From an uncultured Chryseobacterium sp. (GTDB lineage Bacteria > Bacteroidota > Bacteroidia > Flavobacteriales > Weeksellaceae): 64,000 nt of DNA. This document shows positions 25,046 to 34,447 of this stretch, piece by piece; position 1 is the stretch's first letter, and each line of letters opens with the position of its first letter. The notes under the pieces were generated by a model that saw only the letters and a program-made list of their open reading frames with translations, was not told the DNA's origin and did not search any database. The position numbers and the translations under genes are program-made. The stretch covers positions 62,001 to 126,000 of the forward strand of contig CAJYRQ010000078.1 of the NCBI GenBank assembly GCA_913777465.1, written 5' to 3'.

Positions 25046-27580
25046 ATGGATTATAAGTTTTCACAAGGTTTGAGCCAGGTGTTCAAACAAAGCAAGAGCG
25101 AAGCGAAAAGGCTCAAGAGTGAATTTCTTAATACAGAACATCTACTTTTAGGTATTATAAAAACAGAAAACTCTGCAAAAGAAATCCTTCAAAACCTTAA
25201 TGCGGATCTAACACAAATCAGAAGAAAAATTGAAACTTTAAATACAGCAAGTCTAAATCCTATTTCTGAGGAGGTTACCAATATTTCTTTCACGAAAATG
25301 GCAGACCATGCCGTTAAGCGTGCAGAACTTGAATGCAGACAATACAAGAGCAATGAGATCAATACCGTTCATTTGCTTCTGGGCATTCTTTACAAATATG
25401 AGGATCCTACTTCAAACATATTAGGTGCTTATGATGTAGATTATGAAGGCGTTTCAAAAGAATACCAGACCATGCTTAAAAACTCCGGACAGGCACCGCA
25501 GATGAGTGCTTATGATGACGATGATGAGCGGGAAGATTTTGAACAGATGAGAAAGCCTACAGGCAATCTGGGTTCTGCAAAAAGCAAGACGCCTACGCTG
25601 GATAACTTCGGAAGAGACCTTACTTCATTGGCAAGAGACGGGAAATTGGATCCTGTGATCGGCCGTGAAAAAGAAATTGAGAGGGTTTCCCAGATCTTAT
25701 CGCGCAGAAAGAAAAACAATCCGCTTCTTATCGGGGAGCCTGGTGTCGGTAAGTCGGCTATTGCAGAAGGATTGGCGCTACGAATTCAGCAGAAAAAGGT
25801 TTCCCGTGTTCTTTATGGAAAAAGGGTAATTACGCTTGACCTTGCCAGCCTGGTTGCCGGAACAAAATACCGTGGACAGTTTGAAGAAAGAATGAAGGCG
25901 ATCATGACGGAGCTGGAAAAAAACAGAGATGTCATCTTATTCATTGATGAGCTTCACACCATTGTTGGAGCCGGAAGCTCCACAGGAAGCCTTGATGCGT
26001 CGAATATGTTTAAACCGGCTTTGGCCAGAGGAGAGATACAATGCATCGGGGCAACGACATTGGATGAATACCGTCAGTATATTGAAAAAGACGGTGCCCT
26101 GGAGAGAAGGTTCCAGAAGGTAATGGTAGAACCTACTTCTATCGACGAAACCATCCAGATCCTGAACCAGATCAAAGATAAATATGAAGAGCACCACAAT
26201 GTTATTTATACACCGGAAGCAATTGCTGCATGTGTGAATTTAACATCACGATATATTACAGACCGTTTCTTACCGGACAAAGCAATTGACGCGATGGACG
26301 AAGCAGGATCCCGCGTTTATATTAAAAATATGAAAGTTCCTACTGAAATCATTGATTTTGAAAAGAAAATTGAAGAGATCAAGGAGCTGAAGCAAAAAGC
26401 GGTTAAGGCACAAGACTACCTTGAAGCCAGAAAACTGAAAGATGAAGAGGAAAGACTTCAGATGGAATTGAATTCTGCTCAGGACAAGTGGGACAAGGAT
26501 GTAAAAGAGAAGAAAGAGACCGTAAGCGAGGAAAATGTAGCAGAAGTAGTTTCAATGATGAGCGGTGTTCCGGTAACGAAAGTCGGCAAAAACGAACTGG
26601 ATAAATTAGCCGGAATGGACGGAAACCTGAATGGTAAGGTAATTGGCCAGGAAGATGCTGTTAAAAAAGTGGTTAAAGCTATCCAAAGAAACAGAGCCGG
26701 TCTTAAAGATCCGAACCGTCCGATCGGTACCTTCATATTCCTGGGAACAACAGGGGTTGGTAAAACCGAGCTTGCTAAGGTAATGGCAAGAGAATTATTT
26801 GAGTCTGATGAGTCATTAATCAGAATCGATATGAGTGAATACATGGAAAAATTCGCCGTTTCCAGATTAGTAGGTGCGCCTCCGGGATATGTTGGATATG
26901 AAGAAGGTGGTCAGCTGACAGAAGCCGTACGAAGAAAACCTTACGCGGTAGTTCTCTTGGACGAGATCGAAAAAGCACACCCGGATGTATTCAATATTTT
27001 GTTGCAGATCCTGGATGAAGGACACGTTACCGACAGTTTAGGCAGAAAAATCGATTTCAGAAATACGATCATCATCCTTACCTCCAACATCGGTACAAGA
27101 GATCTTAAAGATTTCGGAGACGGTGTAGGATTCGGAACTTCTGCGAAAAAATCCACTTCGGATTCCAGAGCAAGAAGCACCATTGAAAATGCCCTTAAGA
27201 AAGCATTCTCTCCGGAGTTCCTGAATAGAATTGATGATATCGTAATCTTCAACTCTCTTGAAAAAGATGATATCAAGAAAATTATCGATCTTGAACTGAA
27301 TAAACTGTACAGCAGACTTGAAAAATTAGGTTATAAGGTTGAATTAACCGATGAGGCCAAAGATTTCATTTCAGATAAAGGATGGGATAAAGACTTCGGT
27401 GCAAGACCATTGAAGCGGGCAATTCAGAAATACATTGAAGATTTATTGGCTGAAATGTTGGTGAACAAGCAGTTATCTGAAGGAGAAACCGTAGTACTTG
27501 ATCTAAATGAAGCCAAAGACGGCCTTACAGGGAAAAGTTCAAAGCCGAAGAAATCGGCGGCTGAAAAGTCTCAGTCTTAA
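25046..27580 (+). CDS. clpC: ClpC-type ATP-dependent Clp protease ATP-binding subunit
   Basis: 844 residues with the ClpC layout: double Clp N-domain (1-145, EFLNTEHLLLGIIKTE and NEINTVHLLLGILYKYED), acidic linker, first AAA+ module with Walker A GEPGVGKSAIAEG, middle UVR-type coiled coil (KQKAVKAQDYLEARKLKDEE), and second AAA+ module with Walker A GTTGVGKTELAK. It unfolds substrates for ClpP. An ATG four codons upstream (25034) is possible; I prefer 25046 because the conserved start MDYKFSQGLSQVF begins there. Monocistronic. Confidence 0.96.
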   Translation: MDYKFSQGLSQVFKQSKSEAKRLKSEFLNTEHLLLGIIKTENSAKEILQNLNADLTQIRRKIETLNTASLNPISEEVTNISFTKMADHAVKRAELECRQYKSNEINTVHLLLGILYKYEDPTSNILGAYDVDYEGVSKEYQTMLKNSGQAPQMSAYDDDDEREDFEQMRKPTGNLGSAKSKTPTLDNFGRDLTSLARDGKLDPVIGREKEIERVSQILSRRKKNNPLLIGEPGVGKSAIAEGLALRIQQKKVSRVLYGKRVITLDLASLVAGTKYRGQFEERMKAIMTELEKNRDVILFIDELHTIVGAGSSTGSLDASNMFKPALARGEIQCIGATTLDEYRQYIEKDGALERRFQKVMVEPTSIDETIQILNQIKDKYEEHHNVIYTPEAIAACVNLTSRYITDRFLPDKAIDAMDEAGSRVYIKNMKVPTEIIDFEKKIEEIKELKQKAVKAQDYLEARKLKDEEERLQMELNSAQDKWDKDVKEKKETVSEENVAEVVSMMSGVPVTKVGKNELDKLAGMDGNLNGKVIGQEDAVKKVVKAIQRNRAGLKDPNRPIGTFIFLGTTGVGKTELAKVMARELFESDESLIRIDMSEYMEKFAVSRLVGAPPGYVGYEEGGQLTEAVRRKPYAVVLLDEIEKAHPDVFNILLQILDEGHVTDSLGRKIDFRNTIIILTSNIGTRDLKDFGDGVGFGTSAKKSTSDSRARSTIENALKKAFSPEFLNRIDDIVIFNSLEKDDIKKIIDLELNKLYSRLEKLGYKVELTDEAKDFISDKGWDKDFGARPLKRAIQKYIEDLLAEMLVNKQLSEGETVVLDLNEAKDGLTGKSSKPKKSAAEKSQS

Positions 27581-27600
27581 ATAAATAATTTAATTATATG

Positions 27601-27635
27601 AAAAGCACCGGAAAATTTCCCGGTGCTTTTCTTTT
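27601..27635 (+). terminator. Terminator after clpC
   Basis: AAAAGCACCG (27601-27610) pairs perfectly with CGGTGCTTTT (27621-27630); tail TTTTCTTTT. Confidence 0.9.
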
Positions 27636-27703
27636 AAATAATGCAATATTTTCTAATAATCCGGAATTATTTGCTGTTCCATTGCAAGAGCAAATTGTCG
27701 GTT

Positions 27704-28231
27704 TTACAATCCCACTACAAAGCCAATATTTGGAGACAGTCCGCTTGAAAAAACACTTGAATTCTCTTTCCATAATACATTGTACATCAGCCCAAGCTGC
27801 ATGAAAGAATTATTTCCAATCCGTTGCATATAGCCTCCGCCCAAGTACAAAGCATCTTCGTTGGCATTAGCTTTAAAATCGTAAATCTTATCTTTATAAT
27901 TGATGAAATAATGCTGGTAATTGGCACTGACAAAAAAAGTTCTGGCGATGTAATAATTCAGAAACGGCCCAACGCCGAACATCGTTGAGCTGTAAGCATT
28001 GGATTTCTGCCATGAAACACTCCCCAATACCCCGCCTTCCAAATCATTCGTAAGCATATACCCTACTCTTGGTGCCGCTGAAAGATTAAAATAACTGTTG
28101 CTTCCAAAACCGAAGCCGATCCCGCCTCCGAATGTCCAGCGATTGTTATTTTGCAACGGAGCTTCTGCAGCTTCCTGAGAAAATAGTAAACTTGAAAACA
28201 GAATAGCAGAAGAAATAATAAGCTTTTTCAT
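27704..28231 (-). CDS. Outer-membrane beta-barrel protein
   Basis: 175 residues: signal peptide MKKLIISSAILFSSLLFSQ, then an eight-stranded OmpW/OmpA-like barrel pattern with alternating aromatic and Gly-rich strands (RWTFGGGIGFGFGS, FFVSANYQHYFINYK). No ligand can be named. Convergent with clpC, divergent from mnmA. Confidence 0.8.
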   Translation of the reverse strand: MKKLIISSAILFSSLLFSQEAAEAPLQNNNRWTFGGGIGFGFGSNSYFNLSAAPRVGYMLTNDLEGGVLGSVSWQKSNAYSSTMFGVGPFLNYYIARTFFVSANYQHYFINYKDKIYDFKANANEDALYLGGGYMQRIGNNSFMQLGLMYNVLWKENSSVFSSGLSPNIGFVVGL

Positions 28232-28288
28232 AGAAATTGTTTTTATCGATGTCTAAAATTATCATTTTTTTACGAATCTTTTTAATTG

Positions 28289-28296
28289 TACTTTTG
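28289..28296 (+). promoter_or_regulatory. -7 promoter element of mnmA
   Basis: TACTTTTG matches TAnnTTTG, giving a leader of about 45 nt before the ATG. Confidence 0.55.
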
Positions 28297-28346
28297 CAGC
28301 GTCAAACTAAGAACTCCCGTTAAGAGTTTCGTAAAATTGAAATACA

Positions 28347-29534
28347 ATGAAAGTAGTAGTAGGCCTCTCCGGAGGTGTAGACTCAAGCGTAACAGCCTAT
28401 CTGTTGCAGCAGCAGGGCCATGAAGTAGTGGCTTTGTTTATGAGAAACTGGAACGATGCTTCCGTAACCCTGGAAGACGAATGCCCATGGATCGAGGACA
28501 GCAATGATGCCCTAATGGTTGCTCAAAAGCTTGGAATTCCTTTTCAGGTAATTGATATGAGTGATCTTTACAAAGAAAGAATCGTAGATTACATGTTCGA
28601 TGAATACCAGAAAGGACGTACGCCAAATCCCGATGTTCTATGTAACCGGGAAGTGAAATTCGATGTTTTCCTGAAAACGGCGATGTCTCTTGGAGCCGAT
28701 AAAGTGGCCACCGGACATTATGCAAGAGTCGATTCGACGACTGATGAAAACGGTAAGGAAATTTTCCACCTTCTGGCCGGAAAAGATAACAACAAAGACC
28801 AATCGTATTTCTTGTGCCAGTTAAGTCAGGATCAGTTGTCTAAAGCATTGTTTCCGATCGGAGAACTCACGAAGCCACAGGTAAGGGAAATCGCCAAGGA
28901 AATTGGGTTGGTAACGGCCGATAAAAAAGATTCCCAGGGATTATGCTTTATCGGGAAAGTAAGCCTTCCCCAGTTTTTACAGCAGCAACTGGTTCCGAAA
29001 GAAGGAGAAATCGTGGAAATTTTCAAAGATTCACCACTGTTTGCCCAGGCAATCCCGGAATTTTCTTCCAAACAGGAAGAGTTGGACTACCTGAGCCGGA
29101 AAATCAATTATAAAAAATCCGACGGAAAAGTGATCGGCAGGCACCAGGGTGCCCAGTTTTTCACGATCGGACAAAGCAAAGGCCTTGGAATCGGCGGCCA
29201 TAAGGAAAGCTGCTTTATCATCTCCAGAGATATGGAAAACAACATCCTTTTTGTAGGAGAAGGGCATCAGTTCCCGGGGCTGCTGAAAAGCGCCCTGAAA
29301 ATTGATAATTCCGAACTCCATTGGGTTCGTGAGGACCTTAGGCTGAAAAACGGAGAAACAATGGAAGTAATGGCAAGATTCAGGTACCGGCAGCCTTTGC
29401 AGAAGGCAAACCTGTATCAGTTTGAAGAAGGCTTTTATATCGAGTTCGAAGAGCCTCAGTCTGCCATTGCAGAAGGTCAGTTTGCCGCCTGGTATATCGA
29501 TGAAGAGCTGATCGGAAGCGGGGTCATTTCATAA
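28347..29534 (+). CDS. mnmA: tRNA-specific 2-thiouridylase
   Basis: 395 residues. Thiolates U34 of tRNA Lys, Glu and Gln using persulphide sulphur. PP-loop [19 protein letters not shown] at the start; the two redox cysteines lie in [12 protein letters not shown] and [27 protein letters not shown] is the tRNA-binding region. The C-terminal beta-barrel is complete. mnmG, which modifies the same wobble uridine, is also in this window (60785). Confidence 0.97.
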   Translation: MKVVVGLSGGVDSSVTAYLLQQQGHEVVALFMRNWNDASVTLEDECPWIEDSNDALMVAQKLGIPFQVIDMSDLYKERIVDYMFDEYQKGRTPNPDVLCNREVKFDVFLKTAMSLGADKVATGHYARVDSTTDENGKEIFHLLAGKDNNKDQSYFLCQLSQDQLSKALFPIGELTKPQVREIAKEIGLVTADKKDSQGLCFIGKVSLPQFLQQQLVPKEGEIVEIFKDSPLFAQAIPEFSSKQEELDYLSRKINYKKSDGKVIGRHQGAQFFTIGQSKGLGIGGHKESCFIISRDMENNILFVGEGHQFPGLLKSALKIDNSELHWVREDLRLKNGETMEVMARFRYRQPLQKANLYQFEEGFYIEFEEPQSAIAEGQFAAWYIDEELIGSGVIS

Positions 29535-29614
29535 AAAAGAAAAAGATCAATTTTTCATGTAACATATTTTAAGTTGTTATACTTACTCTGTAAATAACAA
29601 TAAAAAATAGTATT

Positions 29615-29815
29615 ATGAAAACCATTCTAGAAAACAACTATTCATTGGCCCAACAGCTGATCATAGCTATTGTATCAACGTTTTTCGGATATCAACTATA
29701 TCAGGAAATCGTAAGCCCGGAACAATCACAGCTTACTTTAAGCATCATAATGGTTATAGCTGCTTATACGCTGATCAACAAATATGGCAAACGGCCCGAA
29801 AAAAAGACGATTTAA
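29615..29815 (+). CDS. Small membrane protein
   Basis: 66 residues with two probable helices (about 13-32 and 40-56) and a basic C-terminus. ATG start; a weak hairpin follows the stop. No family recognised. Codon use looks like the neighbours', which supports it being real. Confidence 0.5.
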   Translation: MKTILENNYSLAQQLIIAIVSTFFGYQLYQEIVSPEQSQLTLSIIMVIAAYTLINKYGKRPEKKTI

Positions 29816-29828
29816 TAAATTGATACCG

Positions 29829-29860
29829 ACCCGAGACCTTCTGTTTCGGGTTTTTCTTTT
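29829..29860 (+). terminator. Terminator after the small membrane protein
   Basis: ACCCGA and TCGGGT (29829-29834/29846-29851) with an 11-nt loop and T-rich tail. Confidence 0.5.
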
Positions 29861-29871
29861 AAAAAATAGTC

Positions 29872-30225
29872 CTACCCCTTCATTTTCCGGTTCACTTTAC
29901 CTGAATTAACAAACAGGAATACAATACTTTCCATTAATAAAACCATCAATAAAAATACGACGGGCTTTTCAAAAACAATTCCTCTTATGAGTTTGACAAC
30001 TCCCAGTATAAAAATGAAGATCATTCCGTAAAAGGTCATTTTTGAAAAAGATTCTCCGCTGATCTTCAGAATAGAAGCGGAAGCATAAAATCCGAAAAGA
30101 AGCATCAGATAGAACTTAAGAAAATCGGGACCTTTCAAAACAAGCGGATTAAAAGTAGGTTCGTTAAGAATAAGCCAGACCCAACTGATGGCCAATGGAA
30201 CCAAATAAATGATTATTTTTTTCAT
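29872..30225 (-). CDS. Four-helix membrane protein of unknown function
   Basis: 117 residues with four hydrophobic segments (about 3-20, 33-52, 62-82, 92-110) and a basic tail KVNRKMKG. No motif recognised. Confidence 0.65.
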   Translation of the reverse strand: MKKIIIYLVPLAISWVWLILNEPTFNPLVLKGPDFLKFYLMLLFGFYASASILKISGESFSKMTFYGMIFIFILGVVKLIRGIVFEKPVVFLLMVLLMESIVFLFVNSGKVNRKMKG

Positions 30226-30388
30226 TGCGAGATAAATAAATAAATGGAATTAAAGGCCGGAAAAAGAGAGCCGGGTGTTGAAAGCTATGGTATAAAACAA
30301 ATACTCTTTTAAGATTTTTTAACCAATTTCTACTTTCCCGTATGCTGCCAGTTGAAAAAATAAGTGGACATTATCAAATTTATGTTGA

Positions 30389-31108
30389 TCAGTCTCCGCC
30401 GCATCCGCCACACCCGCCGCAACTGCTGCAGCTGCTTCCGCATGAATGCCCGGAACCGGACGAATCGTTTCCTCCGCAAGTCCCCGAAAAACAAGAACTT
30501 CCACCGGAGTCATTGCCTTTATTATTTCCATTTACCGACTTAATGATGATCCAGATGATGAATATAAAAAAGAATCCGGCAAATGCCATGTTGCCGTTTC
30601 CCGAACAGGAAATTACCGAAAGCAGCAGGAGAAGGACCGGCAAATGAATGTATTTTTGAAAGAAAGTCCGAAAACCGTCTGGTTTTTTCCTGAGCCAGAT
30701 TTCTTCCGGCGGCAGTTCCCCAAAAACTTTCCGGTAATTTTCTAAAGTTTCCCTGAACCATTTGCTGTGTTTTTCAGTCTCGCTCTTGCCACCATTTGAC
30801 GGGTGATGATGAAGTTTCCGCTGGAGAATATCCGGACAGAATTCTTCCCAGTAATTCCGGGTATACATTAGGTGCAGATGCCAGACTTTGTCCACCACTT
30901 CGCTCGGGGAAGCACCGTTGGGCAGTGTACAGCACAGATAAACGAATTTTTTATATTCTTCAATGGCTTTTTGGGTAAAACTCTCCGTCCATTTTTCTTC
31001 TTTAGCCAGTTTTTTGGAAAAAGGGAATTCAGCTTCGGGATGGTCTAATGTGAAATGCTGCAGCCTGTTCCAAAGAAGCCCGTTTTCAGGTAAAGTAATT
31101 GTTTTCAT
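30389..31108 (-). CDS. GRDP-like protein with Gly/Ser/Cys-rich tail
   Basis: 239 residues. The N-terminal ~140 resemble plant glycine-rich-domain proteins: VDKVWHLHLMYTRNYWEEFC (about residues 70-89) is the WHxH signature. A membrane helix pair follows (about 150-190), then a tail of about 45 residues made almost only of Gly, Ser and Cys (GSCSS/GCGGCGG-type blocks with 9 Cys). Bottom-strand frames inside it are shadows. Such tails occur in Bacteroidota proteins of unknown function; metal binding or modification is possible but unproven. Confidence 0.7.
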   Translation of the reverse strand: MKTITLPENGLLWNRLQHFTLDHPEAEFPFSKKLAKEEKWTESFTQKAIEEYKKFVYLCCTLPNGASPSEVVDKVWHLHLMYTRNYWEEFCPDILQRKLHHHPSNGGKSETEKHSKWFRETLENYRKVFGELPPEEIWLRKKPDGFRTFFQKYIHLPVLLLLLSVISCSGNGNMAFAGFFFIFIIWIIIKSVNGNNKGNDSGGSSCFSGTCGGNDSSGSGHSCGSSCSSCGGCGGCGGD

Positions 31109-31196
31109 TGTTTTGACTTTTAGTTTCTATTCAAATATCATTTGATTTCAAAATATAAAAGTCTTATCTGAGTCTCATTTAGTTTTAAATAAATCT

Positions 31197-31204
31197 TATA
31201 TTTG
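31197..31204 (+). promoter_or_regulatory. -7 promoter element of the 298-aa gene
   Basis: TATATTTG matches TAnnTTTG, 15 bp before the ATG, so the leader would be very short. Confidence 0.5.
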
Positions 31205-31219
31205 CCTTAAATAATCAAA

Positions 31220-32116
31220 ATGAAAAAAGAAGATGTTCTGCACCTCGAAAAGCTGATGAATTTTCTGGGGATGCAGTTCCTGAAAAAAAACCGGTGGGAA
31301 GATGTTTCCAAAACCGAATGGTCTTATATTGCTGCCGAACTGAATGATCTGATCATCAAAGAATGCGAAGAGAAAGGAATTGCGAAAAAGCCTGATCTCC
31401 TGGGATCCAATTACCTTTATGAACATTTGATTATCAATAAATTAAAAAAATTCAGCCAGAATGAGAACGCGGTTCTCAGCAGGCCCAATCTTGCCAAACT
31501 GAGCCTGATCGTTAAGGTACTGGGATATTCCAGCTATATCGATTTTATTAATTCAAACACGGAATCTTTTAATTTCAATGATCTGCGGATTGAGATGAAC
31601 AATGTAAAGCAGAATACGGAATTGCTGGACCGTCTGGTAGGCTGCTGGTATTCCTACAACCGGAATCTCCCGGAAAACCCCTCACAGGCAAAAGACAACC
31701 GGATCTGGCGCTCTGCTACGGAAATTTACAAATCGGAAACCACCGGTGAATATTTTATCGAACGCAGCGGCGGCGACCGCCATAAGTATTTCGGGAAGGT
31801 AACGGCCTATTCCGACTATGTTTTTATCATCATGAACAGCAATACCTTTATCCGGCAGCGGCATTTTATCTCAAAAATAAAAGATATCAAGGAAAAGCTG
31901 AAAAATCCGGAATATAAGCTCCATGAGTTGCATTTTATAAGTACATGTATCAGTTTTAACCAGGAACCGATCGCCCTTTTTGAAATCTTTCAGAAAGCAG
32001 ACCGGAGATCTTTTGTTACCGATTCCATCAGCTTCCCGATCGACAGTGATGAAATCCCGAAATCCATTATACAACAGCTTGAAGACACGGAAGCTAACCG
32101 GATTGACTACAAGTAG
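31220..32116 (+). CDS. Hypothetical two-part protein
   Basis: 298 residues. The first ~110 are helical and charged, the rest (from about VGCWYSYNRNLPENPS, residue 140) is beta-rich and looks like a ligand- or carbohydrate-binding fold. No signal peptide. No known family recognised. Monocistronic, with its own promoter, between the GRDP-like gene and the LytTR system but on the other strand. Confidence 0.7.
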   Translation: MKKEDVLHLEKLMNFLGMQFLKKNRWEDVSKTEWSYIAAELNDLIIKECEEKGIAKKPDLLGSNYLYEHLIINKLKKFSQNENAVLSRPNLAKLSLIVKVLGYSSYIDFINSNTESFNFNDLRIEMNNVKQNTELLDRLVGCWYSYNRNLPENPSQAKDNRIWRSATEIYKSETTGEYFIERSGGDRHKYFGKVTAYSDYVFIIMNSNTFIRQRHFISKIKDIKEKLKNPEYKLHELHFISTCISFNQEPIALFEIFQKADRRSFVTDSISFPIDSDEIPKSIIQQLEDTEANRIDYK

Positions 32117-32180
32117 TTATAGGAGTGATAAATTATGAATGATGAGTGATGAATAATTAGTGATCGATTATTAACCTTGA

Positions 32181-32924
32181 TTAACTCACGAGCCAGTCTT
32201 TAAAATCCTTGACGCGTTCGCGACTGACAGTGACTTCTTCCTGTGGCTGGAATTCCAGCTCTACTTTGTAATTGGGTGATGTATGGATGTTTTTGATGTA
32301 ATCGGAATTGATGATAAACTGCCGGTTTACCCGGAAGAATTTCTTTTCATCCAAAACCTCTTCCAGTTCGTCCAGCGTGAAATCTGAAGGATACGTCCGT
32401 TCCTGGGTCTGCAAATAGACGATTTTATTTTCACTGAAAAAACAGCTTACTTCATGAGTCTGTACGATTTTCAGGTTATAGCCTATTTTTACCAGGATCC
32501 TGGAAAGCGTGGATTTATCTTTTTTAATTAACTGCTTAATTTCCTGTGAATTGACCGAATTATCAGAAGGAATAAAAGATTTGAATTTTTCCACCGCAGC
32601 GGCAAGGTCTTCATCAAGAATCGGCTTTAGCAGGTAATCGATGCTGTTCAGCTTAAAAGCTTTCAGGGTGTATTGGTCGAAGGCCGTGGTATAAATGATA
32701 AACGCCTTGGTCCGGACTTTCTCAAAGATATCAAATGACAGGCCGTCGCCGAGCACGATGTCCGAAAAGATCAACTGCGGATGCTCGTTTGCCGAAAACC
32801 AGCCAATACCCTCCTCTACAGATTCTATTTTGGCAACCAATTCGATGTCAGCAAATTCACTGAGCATTCTTTCCAATTTCCTTGAAGCCGGCTTTTCATC
32901 TTCGATGATGACAGTCTTAATCAT
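32181..32924 (-). CDS. LytTR-family response regulator
   Basis: 247 residues. Receiver domain 1-120: acidic pair EDEKPASRKLERML, phospho-acceptor Asp55 in LIFSDIVLGDG, and Lys in YLLKPILDEDL. C-terminal LytTR DNA-binding domain about 145-247, with FFSENKIVYLQTQERTYPSD, LEEVLDEKKFFRVNRQFIIN and the closing VTVSRERVKDFKDW. It should bind paired 9-bp direct repeats. It is the last gene of a three-gene unit (2TM, 2TM, LytTR), whose promoter has such a repeat pair, pointing to autoregulation. Partner kinase at 34764. Confidence 0.95.
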   Translation of the reverse strand: MIKTVIIEDEKPASRKLERMLSEFADIELVAKIESVEEGIGWFSANEHPQLIFSDIVLGDGLSFDIFEKVRTKAFIIYTTAFDQYTLKAFKLNSIDYLLKPILDEDLAAAVEKFKSFIPSDNSVNSQEIKQLIKKDKSTLSRILVKIGYNLKIVQTHEVSCFFSENKIVYLQTQERTYPSDFTLDELEEVLDEKKFFRVNRQFIINSDYIKNIHTSPNYKVELEFQPQEEVTVSRERVKDFKDWLVS

Positions 32925-32981
32925 TGAGTTCCAGATTTAGTTTTTAAAATTACGGATAAAAGTAAGCAAAAATTACCGGTT

Positions 32982-33257
32982 TTAAAATTTGACCGGCTGT
33001 TTTGATTTTCTCATCTCTTTTTCGATCACGTTTCTCTCCCATTCGGAATCCAGCAGGAACAGTTTTACGGCTCTTACGGTGAGAATAATTCCCCAGATTG
33101 CCAGGAGTACCGACCCGTCCCACAGTGAAAAATTAAAGATTCCTTTTTCGAAAATATCGTCGAAGAAAATGATAAAAGCCACGATGCCGAACCATAAAAA
33201 GCTTTTGTAGAATTTTTTAAGCTCTTTTACTCTTTGTTGCGCGTGATTGTAGTCCAT
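32982..33257 (-). CDS. 2TM domain protein
   Basis: 91 residues of the 2TM domain: amphipathic YNHAQQRVKELKKFYKSFL start, two membrane helices (about 20-37 and 48-65), then a basic WERNVIEKEMRK tail. The family is typical of Bacteroidota, often beside LytTR systems. Function unknown; probably a membrane-associated modulator of signalling. 31 bp after the other 2TM gene. Confidence 0.88.
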   Translation of the reverse strand: MDYNHAQQRVKELKKFYKSFLWFGIVAFIIFFDDIFEKGIFNFSLWDGSVLLAIWGIILTVRAVKLFLLDSEWERNVIEKEMRKSKQPVKF

Positions 33258-33288
33258 GATATTTTATTTTTTTAATTTAATGAATTGA

Positions 33289-33582
33289 TTATAACGTTTT
33301 GGTGCTTTTTCTTTCTTCGTCCATCAGTTCGCGGATTTTTCTTTCTTCCCAGTCTTTTCCGATTCCAAAAGTTCCGGCGGCGTGTGCGGCAACACCGATT
33401 CCCCAGCCCATCATCGGCCAGATGAACCAAAGGTATCCCGGTGATGTTATCAGGTTCAGAATCACTAAAAAGGAGATGACCAAAATATAAGAAGTAAGAT
33501 TTCCGTAGAAGCCTTTAAGTTCTTTTACTCTTCTTGCTGCTTTTTCATAAGCCTGGGTCTCTTTGTTGATGAATGTTTCCAT
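33289..33582 (-). CDS. 2TM domain protein
   Basis: 97 residues. AARRVKELKGFYGNLTSYIL, two helices around VILNLITSPGYLWFIWPMMG, then WEERKIRELMDEERK. The closest sequence in the window is the C-terminus of the kinase at 34764 (FYGNLISY, ITSPGDLWFIYPMLGWGIG), so the two are paralogues. I start at the ATG at 33582; a 24-codon upstream extension would run through the promoter. Confidence 0.88.
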   Translation of the reverse strand: METFINKETQAYEKAARRVKELKGFYGNLTSYILVISFLVILNLITSPGYLWFIWPMMGWGIGVAAHAAGTFGIGKDWEERKIRELMDEERKSTKTL

Positions 33583-33623
33583 ATTTTTTTGTTTTAAAGA
33601 TGAATTGTTTGTTTTTGTTGATA

Positions 33624-33631
33624 CAAAGGTA
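33624..33631 (-). promoter_or_regulatory. -7 promoter element of the 2TM-2TM-LytTR unit
   Basis: Bottom strand TACCTTTG matches TAnnTTTG, 41 bp before the ATG. A TTG lies 20 bp further upstream. The operator starts exactly 33 bp upstream of this element. Confidence 0.65.
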
Positions 33632-33664
33632 GCACAGGAACCGCCCCCGATCAATTTTATATAA

Positions 33665-33694
33665 CCGAACCGTAGAATAGATGGACTGAACTGT
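33665..33694 (-). promoter_or_regulatory. LytTR operator 1 (direct repeats)
   Basis: On the bottom strand ACAGTTCAG, a 12-bp spacer and ACGGTTCGG: two 9-bp direct repeats, the geometry of LytTR/AlgR-type sites. Separated by 33 bp from the -7 element of the 2TM-2TM-LytTR unit. Confidence 0.75.
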
Positions 33695-33695
33695 A

Positions 33696-33727
33696 AAAAT
33701 CCCGACTCAACGGAGAATCGGGATTTT
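33696..33727 (-). terminator. Terminator after the methyltransferase-family gene
   Basis: AAAATCCCGA and TCGGGATTTT (33696-33705/33718-33727) form a perfect 10-bp stem. It ends the kinase transcript just upstream of operator 1. Symmetric A/T flanks would also let it work on the other strand. Confidence 0.8.
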
Positions 33728-33835
33728 GATAGATCGTCTTTACGGATTTTTTAAGAAGTTTAGCGGCTTTCTGCGGGATGCAGACGAGTTCACAACATCA
33801 CCTGCATTCAGCACAATTCTTTTAAACTTCACAAT

Positions 33836-34405
33836 TTAATAAATAAACGGAATCAGCTTTTTTGTTTTCCTCCGATAGTCCAGATATTCTTCACCAAACT
33901 GTTCAATTAAGGTGTTTTCCTCGACGGTTATTCTGTAGCTGAATGCAAGGAAAGGGATAATGAGAGCCAGAATCAGGGAAAGCCAGTTGTTCAGGTACAG
34001 GCCAAGCCCTAAGGAAGTCAGAAGGGAAAAAGCATACGACGGATGCCTGATGTATTTATAAAATCCTTCCCTTTTGATCCTGTGGTCTTGGCGGATCGTG
34101 ACATCCACCGTGAAATATTTACCCAGCGACCTGATGATGATAAACCGGACAATGATCCCGATCCAGATGTAGGCTGCTCCTAAGTAATGAATCCTTTCCT
34201 CATTGGAAATCGGAATTCTGGTGAGGTAGGAAGCTGCAACAGCACTCAGAATGGATCCCGGAATTGCCATCCAAAGAACATTCAGGGTAGAACGGTCCTT
34301 GCCTTTTTTGTCATTCTCACCGGATTTCAGGATGTTCTTATACAGGATTTCCGTGATGAACCATGCAAACATGGACGCGGTAAACAGGATCTGTAGAATC
34401 TTCAT
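33836..34405 (-). CDS. Isoprenylcysteine carboxyl methyltransferase (ICMT)-family membrane protein
   Basis: 189 residues with five membrane helices. YIRHPSYAFSLLTSLGLGLY (about residues 117-136) and the following EENTLIEQFGEEYLDYRRKT are the ICMT/PEMT core: SAM-binding His-Pro and Glu residues. In bacteria the substrate is not a prenyl-cysteine and is generally unknown. Last gene of the kinase operon (kinase, 2TM, ICMT-like), followed by a terminator. Confidence 0.88.
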   Translation of the reverse strand: MKILQILFTASMFAWFITEILYKNILKSGENDKKGKDRSTLNVLWMAIPGSILSAVAASYLTRIPISNEERIHYLGAAYIWIGIIVRFIIIRSLGKYFTVDVTIRQDHRIKREGFYKYIRHPSYAFSLLTSLGLGLYLNNWLSLILALIIPFLAFSYRITVEENTLIEQFGEEYLDYRRKTKKLIPFIY

Positions 34406-34447
34406 AACATCAGGTTGTATTGATTTGATCTAAACAGAGCGAGACCA

